Assembly (NCBI GenBank): GCA_937930305.1
Contig: CALGLE010000010.1
Span: 62,001 to 126,000 of the forward strand
Source: an uncultured Granulosicoccaceae bacterium
GTDB lineage: Bacteria > Pseudomonadota > Gammaproteobacteria > Granulosicoccales > Granulosicoccaceae
Reading direction: 5' to 3'
Length of the DNA: 64,000 nt
Positions 36,801-43,983 of this stretch are shown here, piece by piece. A program made the translations under genes and the position numbers. The notes beneath the pieces are model-generated. The model had not been told where the DNA came from, did not search any database, and was given only the letters and a program-made list of their open reading frames with translations. The stretch's first letter is position 1. Every line of letters begins with the position of its first letter.

Positions 36801-39429
36801 CGAATTAGTGTCGAACGAGGCACTCATTACTATCGACTACCCTCAAACCGCGCCTGTTGCGGAAGATGATGAAAAACTCAATCAACCCTTGGGTGAGCCG
36901 GTCACTTTATCTGTATTGGACAACGATTCGGATCCTGAGAACAATCTCGATCCCGCAACCGTTCGATTGATTGATCCTGCGAGTGGGGATGCTGTTGTCA
37001 GTCTGGTTGTCCCAGGTGAAGGTGTATGGACCGTTAACCCCATCACAGGCGCCATAACCTTTACGCCTGATACAGGTTTTATAGGAAATCCCGCGCCAGT
37101 TAACTACAGCGTGACCGACACCACGGGCTTAGTTTCCAATGTAGCTACGGTGACGGTCACCTATGAAGAGCCTGCCGCGTTAGAAGGCATCATTTGGTTA
37201 GACAGCAACCGAGATGGCGTTGTTGGCGCTGATGAGCAACGAAAGGTGGGTTGGATTCTAAAAATATATGACTTCAACGGAAATCTTGTTGCTACCACGC
37301 AAACGGATGCCGATGGTTACTACAAAGTTGAAGGCTTGGTTCCTGGAGCATTCACGGTCGAGTTCTTTAATAGCAGTGGTGTTTTTATGGATAGCCAAGA
37401 TACCGGTGGCGTGGTGTCGGCAGGGCAGATCGTTAATTTACCGTTACCCGTGGACCCTGGTGGCGTGGTTTATGACAGCGTATCCCGTGAACCTGTGGCA
37501 GGGGTTACGTTAAATATGCTAAATGGCAGTGGTGAGCTACTGCATGAAGATTGTTTGCAGCCAAATCAACAGTCACAGATTACTGAAAGTGATGGTCTGT
37601 ACTCTTTCATACTAAATATTGACTCACATCCTAGCTGTCAAGCTGGGGATGTGTTTGAAATCGAAGTAGCTGAAACTCCACCGGCATACTATCCAAATTT
37701 TTCTAGCATCATTAGGCAAGTGGGTGCCGACAGTTGTGGTGATGCCACCTTAGGCTGTGCAGTTTCTGATTTCTTTGATTCGGCTGTTAACGAAAGTAAT
37801 TGTACGGTAGATGCTTTCCCAACCTCTAACGCATGTGAAGTCCAGCAGCAACCCGACGCTCCTGTGGGTTCTCAAGGTACTCAATATTTTGTTGAGTTTA
37901 TGTATGAGGCAGGGGACCGTAATGTGATCTTTAATCACCTGCCGATAGATGCACGCGCCAATGATGCAGAAATACTTTTAAGTAAAGTTGCAAATAAACG
38001 CGATGTCTCTGTTGGCTCATTGGTTGAATACACACTAAACGCTGAAAACACAAAAGAAGTACCTACAGTAGAGATCGATGTTGTTGATAGCCCGCCAGCA
38101 AATTTTAACTTGGTTGCAGGTTCGGTTCGTTTGATTAGGGCTGGGATTGATGGAGAGTTTGATACAGAGGATGACACCTCTCAAATATTGTCCGCTGTGA
38201 ATCAGAATCCTATTGTAGTGGAAGATATCGAATTCGATCCGCTGGAGACGATACGCATTAAGTACGTGTTACGCGTTGGTGTGGGTGTTGTTACGGGGGA
38301 TTACGTTAACGAAGCGATTGCTGTTGGGCCCAATGGGGTTGCAAGTAACGCGGTGTCGGCCACTGTATCGGTCGTAACAGATCCCGTTCTTGAGCAAGCC
38401 ACACTGATAGGTAAAGTGTTCAACGATCGAGACTCTGATGGATCGCAGGATCCTGCAGACGCAACGGGTGTTGCATTGCGTAGCGATGTTTATGGATGGA
38501 ACAGTTTGGTTCTACCTGACTTGGTAGGTCGTAGTAGCGTGAACATAGACCCCGCTGATTCAGCTGCGATCGTAAACATGCCAGTGACTGCGAATAATGC
38601 ATTTATGGTGGTGACTCGCGAGGGAACCCGAATCAGTGTAGATCATGAAGGTACTTTGTCAGAGGCTCATATTGGGGCGAAGGCTCGTGGCCTGACAGGG
38701 CAAGATATTCGATTGTGTATGCAGCGCACCCTTGCGGTACCGACTGATCGTCAAGGTTACACACCAGAGAATGGTACACCTGAAGATGTACTGCAAATCG
38801 CCATACAAAATTTTGGTATCAATGAGGAAGGAATTCCTGGTGCTCGCTTAGCCACCGTAACGGGCCTGCTAATCGAGACTGATGCGTATGGACGCTACAG
38901 CATTCCAGATGTGGATGCAGGCACGACGGGTATTGGGCAGAATTTTGTTTTAAAGGTGGATCCTGCCACCTTGCCCCAGGGATCTGCGTTTACCACTGAG
39001 AACCCCTATGTTTTACGCATTGTTAATTCTTCACTTAACAAAATAAATTTTGGGGTGTTGGTGCCTGAGAGTGATCCATTCGCTAACAGCGAAGGATCCT
39101 TGTGTCAGCACAGTGAAAGCGACAAAACTCTACACAGTGTTGAGGTCCGGCTTGGGTCTGTATTTTTTGATACAGACAAACACAACGTACGTGAAGATCA
39201 GCGCGGAATCGTACTCGATATCGTTCGTAAATTGGAAGAGTACGGTGGTGGTGAAATTGTGATTGAAGCACATACCGACTCTCGAGCCAGTGCGCAATAC
39301 AATCTAGAGCTTTCTGAGCGTCGTGCTGCAACGATCAGAAATATATTGAGAGAAATGTTAAGCCCTGAATTAGTGAAGCTCATCAATGTTGAAGTTAATC
39401 CTTCAGCCTACAAGGAGCAAGGGCGATGA
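33877..39429 (+). CDS. Envelope cluster protein 3: giant multidomain protein with incomplete C-terminal OmpA domain
   Basis: Of 1850 residues, the signal peptide ends SVYA at 27. Residues 31-61 resemble the last strands of a DUF11 domain. Six DUF11/DUF7507-like repeats follow (about 64-752, with LDVGETWTYTATYN phrases). Three CshA/cadherin-like repeats (757-1098) carry Asp-rich DGDGDND loops, and an SdrD-B-like domain begins with IIWLDSNRDGVVGADE (1102). Then come a carboxypeptidase-regulatory-like region, another DUF11-like domain (about 1362-1500) and a second SdrD-B-like element with a long insertion (1506-1690). From 1755 there is an OmpA domain (VFFDTDKHNVREDQRG, EAHTDSRA, YNLELSERRAATI) that ends at 1850 without the usual GxGExxP...NRRV tail. 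It overlaps protein 4 by four bases. Confidence 0.85.
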   Translation: MLNHLLLKYLHITAALFLGSGLASVYALTEDDFTNTGVVLSAPTQFENNNSNNAGTVLVQPKGLTIEKVADASLLSTPTQAGEVINYTITLDNIGLLALTNVVLSDSIIPAADLNLVSGDTNSDNILDGDETWIFTGAYAVKQTDIDTFGGGDGDIDNTVRVNTDQLDELEDSAEVPITQAPEFTVTKTVDKTSITTPTVLRYTIEVVNTGNQSLTGISLSDTLPDGSLGTLIGPATDTGIANAIDVGETWTYTVTYGATQADIDSGLTLTNSVAVTTAETGPDTVEDAAQTTIAKTPNLQISKSVDNTSISVPGLLSYTVTLLNNGNVTLNNVAVADVMPDSTAGVLVGPTTDTGTSGALDVGETWTYTATYNANQSHIDAGADLINTVSTTTDETDQTVFSDIAVTSILSEPNMIVQKSVDKASLNAPGVLNYSIIVENTGNQTLSNVVPIDTLPDGSIAALVGPLNDTGLAGQLDVGESWEYTATYNVSQLQIDQGLTLENAVDVTSDETAGQIFSDTVQTVLTRSPAFTVEKLVDQSIASEPGLLTYEITVTNTGNTSLTDVQLDDTLPDGSTALLTGPILDAGALNVLDVNESWTFIGEYNVTQDDVDAGISLTNTVTVNTAEAGGQSDDATTTLNQAPGISLVKSVQQTDFTAVDDVLEYTLVVTNTGNVVLSDVVVVDSFADTGSVSCAEAMPFILQPAETQVCNATRTVTAADIALTEIPNQASVSGLDPLGTTIEEESNPVLVPMLRLPPLATDDLFVSPVSAVPVTLDGATDDSDANNDLDPTSLNFVSGNATDVDGDGDNDLLVVTGEGTWLVDDVVGTVTFTPVPGFTADPTPIVYTINDATGLVSNEATLSIEYPQTAPIAENDYKQNSQTPSPTNTTSLNLLADNGSGVDRDPENDIDVTSINFVNAAAIDSDGDGDNDTLIVPGEGLWVVDNLTGDVTFTPQAGFLGDPTPIAYTISDVNELVSNEALITIDYPQTAPVAEDDEKLNQPLGEPVTLSVLDNDSDPENNLDPATVRLIDPASGDAVVSLVVPGEGVWTVNPITGAITFTPDTGFIGNPAPVNYSVTDTTGLVSNVATVTVTYEEPAALEGIIWLDSNRDGVVGADEQRKVGWILKIYDFNGNLVATTQTDADGYYKVEGLVPGAFTVEFFNSSGVFMDSQDTGGVVSAGQIVNLPLPVDPGGVVYDSVSREPVAGVTLNMLNGSGELLHEDCLQPNQQSQITESDGLYSFILNIDSHPSCQAGDVFEIEVAETPPAYYPNFSSIIRQVGADSCGDATLGCAVSDFFDSAVNESNCTVDAFPTSNACEVQQQPDAPVGSQGTQYFVEFMYEAGDRNVIFNHLPIDARANDAEILLSKVANKRDVSVGSLVEYTLNAENTKEVPTVEIDVVDSPPANFNLVAGSVRLIRAGIDGEFDTEDDTSQILSAVNQNPIVVEDIEFDPLETIRIKYVLRVGVGVVTGDYVNEAIAVGPNGVASNAVSATVSVVTDPVLEQATLIGKVFNDRDSDGSQDPADATGVALRSDVYGWNSLVLPDLVGRSSVNIDPADSAAIVNMPVTANNAFMVVTREGTRISVDHEGTLSEAHIGAKARGLTGQDIRLCMQRTLAVPTDRQGYTPENGTPEDVLQIAIQNFGINEEGIPGARLATVTGLLIETDAYGRYSIPDVDAGTTGIGQNFVLKVDPATLPQGSAFTTENPYVLRIVNSSLNKINFGVLVPESDPFANSEGSLCQHSESDKTLHSVEVRLGSVFFDTDKHNVREDQRGIVLDIVRKLEEYGGGEIVIEAHTDSRASAQYNLELSERRAATIRNILREMLSPELVKLINVEVNPSAYKEQGR

Positions 39430-42400
39430 CTTTACAGCTCCGACATTTATTATTCATATTATTACTGGGAATAGGTTTCTGCCTTCCTGTAACTTACGCA
39501 ATTGAAAGTGAATGCGCCGGTGAAGATTGCGAAGAAACAGCACCCTATGTCCTAAAGATTATTAAGTCGGGTGAGGGTGAGCCGCGTTCATCCAACTCAA
39601 CCGAACAAGGAATGCAGGATAATCGCCGAGTGGATGTTACTTTAACTCGCAAGGTGCCAGTCGAGGAAATAAAGTCAGAGGTTCGAAGTGCAGAGTTGCA
39701 AGATGGTGGGAGAGTGTGGATCTCACAAGATCACACTTCGCTGGACAAAATTCTAAATGTCAGTGTTTCAGGAAGTGTCTTTCTGTTAGATGGTAAACCT
39801 GATTCTTCGGTAACATTTGAAATTGAAAGTAACTATGCAACCTTTATTGATCAGCTTGAACTACTGATCTGGAATGAAAATTCATCTAGCTATTCGCAGC
39901 CGATTTATAAGCATGTTTTTGACCCATCGCTTGGAATTCAGTCCTTCGAATGGCAACTGCAAGATTCTGAGCTAGATATGTCATCTGATCGAGATTTATC
40001 GTATTCGCTTAGGGCTAGTGATTCCAAAGGCCATGTGGATGAAACCGAGCGTCAATTATTGCGAGTTGAAAATAGGAACACAACGTCTTCCGAATTTTCT
40101 GATCTGCCCGCTATATCGATTAATGATGAAATAGACGAAGTTGACATTCAATATTCTGAGTTGCTCAGAAACTCTATCCCTGTTTGGGGCAGTAAGGTTC
40201 GAATCGCTGGGCAGGATATCGATCCGAACAACACATTAACAATCAATAAAAACTCTATTAGCGTGGATGATAATGGAAAATTTGGCTGGGAAGAGCTATT
40301 GCCTGATGGCAGCCATGAGTTCAGCTTGGTTGTTTATGACGCGGACGAAGAAGTTCTCAACGAAAAACTCAATGTTGAAGTAGACAGTAACTATTTCTTT
40401 ATGGTCGGATTAGCCGATTTGACTGTGGGTGAGAACAAGGTCAGTGGGTCGCTTGAGCCCTTAGCTGTAGACGAACACCACTATGGTGGGGACATCTTTG
40501 TGGATGGGCGTTTAGCGTTTTATTTAAAAGGCAAGGTAAAAGGGAAGTATCTAATAACGGCACAGATGGATACAGGCACAGAAGATGTCGAACACTTGTT
40601 TGATGATTTTCACCGTAAAGATCCACAAAGTGTGTTCAGGCGTTTGGATCCCGAGCAGTATTATCCGGTTTATGGCGATGATTCGCAGTTGATTGACGAT
40701 ACGGATAGCCAAGGCAAACTGTATGTCAGAGTGGATTGGAATCGCTCACGTGCGCTTTGGGGTAATTTCAATACGAATTTTACCGGTACAGAATTTACAC
40801 CTTTTAATCGGAGTCTGTACGGAGCGCAGTTGTTGCTCAACAGCACCAAAGACACTAATTTAGGGGACGCTACACATTCACTAAACGCCTTCGCATCGAA
40901 GGCGCAGAGTTTGTTTCGACACAACGAATTTAGAGGTACCGGTGGAAGCCTGTATTATTTACGCGATACCGATATCGTTGCAGGATCTGAAAAGGTCTGG
41001 GTGGAAGTTCGACAGTCAGATTCTGGACGAGTCGTCCAAAAAGTTGCCCTGGTCGCTGGAAGGGACTACGACATTGATGATTTTCAAGGTCGTATAATTC
41101 TGCGTCGCCCCTTGTTAAGTGTCACAGCCCAAACGGGCCCTTCCATTATTCGTGATGAGCCTGTTGCAGGCAATCAAACCTTCCTTGTTGTGGATTATGA
41201 ATACAGTCCCGCCAATTTAGATTTTAACGACACCAGTGCCGGGGTACGAGCGAAGAAGTGGGTTGGTGATAATTTGGGTATTGGTGGCACCTGGGCGCAC
41301 GAAAACCGCGAAGGCCAGGACTACGATATTAAAGGTGTGGACGTTACCTTAAAGCGATCTGAGCAGACGTATATAAAAGGTGAATTTGCTCAATCTTCCT
41401 CTTTACAGACGTCAGGCAGTTTTCTCTCGGATGACGGTGGTTTGAGTTTTAACGCCGTTCAGACAACAGGAAATGCGATAAAAGGCAATGCAATTGGCAT
41501 CGAAGCTCGTATGTCTTTGCTAGATTTCAAACCACAAAGCCGACAACTTGATGTGGGTCTTTGGACAAAAAATATCGAAGCTGGGTTTTCCACGGCCAGT
41601 TCTAATGTGTCCACTGATACCACGGATATGGGTATTGAGTTTGTGTCCCGTCCAGCGGATCAGTGGGTGGTTTCTGCCCGGGCAGCCAGGGTTCAGCGTA
41701 AGAATGACAGCACGGAAGTTTCGGCTTCAGGCCAATTAGACTACTTGGCGTCAGATAAGTTGACGGTGTCAACCGAACTACAGAATATTGATAAGAAAAA
41801 TGTCTTATCAAACACTCGAGGACAATCATCCGTCATTGCGGGAAAAGCCGCTTATGACGTGAGTGATAATCTAAATGTGTACGGGGTTTACCAGCACACA
41901 CTGAGGCATTCTGGTTCGGAAGATCGTAACAATGCAACCTCTCTAGGGGCTAAGTATGAAGTCAACAATCGATTACGATTGACAGGTGAAATCAGTTCCG
42001 GAGATGCAGGTAACAGCACGGTGCTAGGAACAGAGGTCAGTTTTTCTGATACCTACAGCATCTATTCTAATTACACCTATTCATTAAACAGAGATTCAGT
42101 GGAGAAAAATTCAATTGTCGTAGGACAAAGAAAATCATTGTCCAGTCAACTCAATGTTTATTCAGAACATCTATTTTCAGATGAAGATACGCGCAATACC
42201 TATGCGCATACGCTGGGATTAGACCATAAAATATCGCGGTATTCTTCAATAGGAGTGTCGATTCAGCAGGCGGCTATTGACAACGAGGACAACACTCGAA
42301 CAGATAGAGAAACGGTATCCACCGGATTTACTTACCGAAGGGACAATACCCGATTCAATTCAAAGTTAGAGTATCGCCGGGATCAAGGAATTGGTATTGA

Positions 42401-43019
42401 TATTCGGCAATGGGTGACAACCACTCGATTCGAATACCGTAAAACACCCTCTTTTCGTTGGCAGGGTAAGTTTAATGCTTCCGTGTCGAATGATCGCATC
42501 GGAGACGATGATGCTCGGTTTATTGAAAGTGGCATTGGCTTCGCCTATCGACCGGTTTACCATGATCGCTTGAATATGTTGGGTCGCCTAACCTACATCA
42601 GCGATCTTCAGCCGTTGTCGCAAAGCAGCGACGTAGACCAACGTGCGTTGATATCCAGTGCAGAAGGTCTTTACGACATCACTCGATTTTGGAGTGTCGG
42701 TGCAAAGCTGGCGTATCGAAATAGTGAAATTCGCTTACAAAGAAATACCGGGTCATGGGTCGAGAACGATGCTAGTTTAGTGTCTGGTAGGCTGCGCTAC
42801 AAAGCTCACTTCGGTGTGGACGCCACATTCGCCTATCATTGGCTGAGTTCTAAGAGTACACAAGGAAATCGTCACGGGGCTTTGTTCACCATAGGACGTA
42901 GGGTGGGAGATAACTTAACATTTTCAGTGGGCTATAACTTCACATCATTTGATGATGACTTAAGTAATGACAGCTATGATGCGAAAGGCTGGTTCATTAA
43001 TCTGGTAGGCGCATACTAA
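39426..43019 (+). CDS. Envelope cluster protein 4: outer-membrane barrel with an OmpA-tail-like N-terminus
   Basis: Of 1197 residues, the signal peptide ends VTYA at 25. Residues 41-75 contain GEGEPRSSNSTEQGMQDNRR followed by VDVTL, the normal end of an OmpA_C domain. Two Ig-like segments (about 95-215 and 250-330) follow. From about 340 to the end the sequence reads as a large beta-barrel: amphipathic strands, many Asn/Asp/Gly turns and a terminal aromatic residue (LVGAY). GGDIFVDGRLAFYLKGKVKG marks the entry. The ATG overlaps the protein 3 stop, so the pair is translationally coupled. It is not a TonB receptor: no plug or TonB box was seen. A channel or usher-like role is conceivable but unproven. 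Confidence 0.8.
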   Translation: MTLQLRHLLFILLLGIGFCLPVTYAIESECAGEDCEETAPYVLKIIKSGEGEPRSSNSTEQGMQDNRRVDVTLTRKVPVEEIKSEVRSAELQDGGRVWISQDHTSLDKILNVSVSGSVFLLDGKPDSSVTFEIESNYATFIDQLELLIWNENSSSYSQPIYKHVFDPSLGIQSFEWQLQDSELDMSSDRDLSYSLRASDSKGHVDETERQLLRVENRNTTSSEFSDLPAISINDEIDEVDIQYSELLRNSIPVWGSKVRIAGQDIDPNNTLTINKNSISVDDNGKFGWEELLPDGSHEFSLVVYDADEEVLNEKLNVEVDSNYFFMVGLADLTVGENKVSGSLEPLAVDEHHYGGDIFVDGRLAFYLKGKVKGKYLITAQMDTGTEDVEHLFDDFHRKDPQSVFRRLDPEQYYPVYGDDSQLIDDTDSQGKLYVRVDWNRSRALWGNFNTNFTGTEFTPFNRSLYGAQLLLNSTKDTNLGDATHSLNAFASKAQSLFRHNEFRGTGGSLYYLRDTDIVAGSEKVWVEVRQSDSGRVVQKVALVAGRDYDIDDFQGRIILRRPLLSVTAQTGPSIIRDEPVAGNQTFLVVDYEYSPANLDFNDTSAGVRAKKWVGDNLGIGGTWAHENREGQDYDIKGVDVTLKRSEQTYIKGEFAQSSSLQTSGSFLSDDGGLSFNAVQTTGNAIKGNAIGIEARMSLLDFKPQSRQLDVGLWTKNIEAGFSTASSNVSTDTTDMGIEFVSRPADQWVVSARAARVQRKNDSTEVSASGQLDYLASDKLTVSTELQNIDKKNVLSNTRGQSSVIAGKAAYDVSDNLNVYGVYQHTLRHSGSEDRNNATSLGAKYEVNNRLRLTGEISSGDAGNSTVLGTEVSFSDTYSIYSNYTYSLNRDSVEKNSIVVGQRKSLSSQLNVYSEHLFSDEDTRNTYAHTLGLDHKISRYSSIGVSIQQAAIDNEDNTRTDRETVSTGFTYRRDNTRFNSKLEYRRDQGIGIDIRQWVTTTRFEYRKTPSFRWQGKFNASVSNDRIGDDDARFIESGIGFAYRPVYHDRLNMLGRLTYISDLQPLSQSSDVDQRALISSAEGLYDITRFWSVGAKLAYRNSEIRLQRNTGSWVENDASLVSGRLRYKAHFGVDATFAYHWLSSKSTQGNRHGALFTIGRRVGDNLTFSVGYNFTSFDDDLSNDSYDAKGWFINLVGAY

Positions 43020-43050
43020 TCATTTTAAACAGCCTGTGATGTGTGAAAGA

Positions 43051-43836
43051 TTATTGCTGGCCGATACCACCACTAATTATTCCATTCAATTGTCGAACCC
43101 TTTCCGCTAGCTTCGGCCCGGTTATCTGCCGCATACTTTTTTTTGTTGAAGACTTTGCTGGCGCTCCGCAAAGAAATACTAAGGGTTCACTGAAAGAATG
43201 GGTGCGAAAGGGCACGGATACACCGAATATACCCGGGTTCCATTTGCCAAAAGACTCTAAAAAACCGTGGTTCATCAACATGCGTTTGCTTTCTTGAACT
43301 TCGGTCATCACTTTCAGATGGTTGCTTTCCGACTTAACGGTTAGTTCACTGATTAGCGCTGCAGCTTGTTGTGAATCCAGTGAGGCCAAGTAAGCCAACC
43401 CAGTCGAGGTGCCAATCAGAGGCATTCTGAATCCTGAACTAATCCAAATACAAGGCGCACCTTGTGGCCTCCAGCAGTGGGTTAGCAGCATCCGGTCGCC
43501 GTCTCTCATAGTCAGGGCCACTAGAGCTTCTAATTCATCTGCCAGTGGTTGCATCAGTTCCGCTGCACTTTCAACAAACGGAACAGTGGCATGTGCAACA
43601 CTACCTAAAGCCATCGCGGCGGGGCCTAAGCGATACTTTTCATAAGTTGGTAAATGCTCTAGAAACCCAAGCTCAGAAAGTGTGAAGGTTAGTCGGGATA
43701 TCGTTGGTTTCGGAATCTGAGTGCGTGTTGCCAATTCTTGGTTTCCCAATGGACCATCAGATGCTTTAAATGCTCGAAGCACCTGCAGGCCACGGGCTAA
43801 TGTTTGTGCAAATCGGCGATCTTCCTCGTTTCGCAT
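43051..43836 (-). CDS. IclR-family transcriptional regulator
   Basis: A 261-residue DNA-binding protein. The N-terminal winged helix-turn-helix (about 8-75) shows LARGLQVLRAF, LGNQELATRTQIPKPTISRL and YRLGPAAMALG, all standard for IclR. The C-terminal effector domain (about 85-255) contains MPLIGTSTGLAYLA and ISVPFR-type segments that bind small carboxylates in relatives. It is divergent from the beta-oxidation/TRAP cluster, which is the likely target, and a perfect palindrome lies in the shared intergenic region. It is convergent with the barrel gene of the envelope cluster. Confidence 0.92.
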   Translation of the reverse strand: MRNEEDRRFAQTLARGLQVLRAFKASDGPLGNQELATRTQIPKPTISRLTFTLSELGFLEHLPTYEKYRLGPAAMALGSVAHATVPFVESAAELMQPLADELEALVALTMRDGDRMLLTHCWRPQGAPCIWISSGFRMPLIGTSTGLAYLASLDSQQAAALISELTVKSESNHLKVMTEVQESKRMLMNHGFLESFGKWNPGIFGVSVPFRTHSFSEPLVFLCGAPAKSSTKKSMRQITGPKLAERVRQLNGIISGGIGQQ

Positions 43837-43859
43837 AAGTCACACCCTGGGTGGTTTGA

Positions 43860-43874
43860 TTTCACTATGTGAAA
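43860..43874. promoter_or_regulatory. Perfect palindrome, candidate IclR operator
   Basis: TTTCAC-TAT-GTGAAA is a perfect six-base inverted repeat with a three-base centre. It lies 24 bases ahead of the regulator start and 110 bases ahead of the first catabolic gene. IclR-type regulators bind such AT-flanked palindromes, so autoregulation and control of the divergent operon are plausible. Confidence 0.6.
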
Positions 43875-43983
43875 CAGTATTCTGCATATTGAAACCAGAG
43901 TCAACTTTGCTTATGATGAAGAGAACGGCAATTGTTGTGCTTGTATGATTTGCCACTGCTGACGTGTTCACTGTGAGAGTCAT

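Noticed and set aside
39426..43019. Protein 4 as a TonB-dependent receptor
   Set aside because: No TonB box or plug domain was seen; the N-terminus is an OmpA-type tail followed by Ig-like segments.
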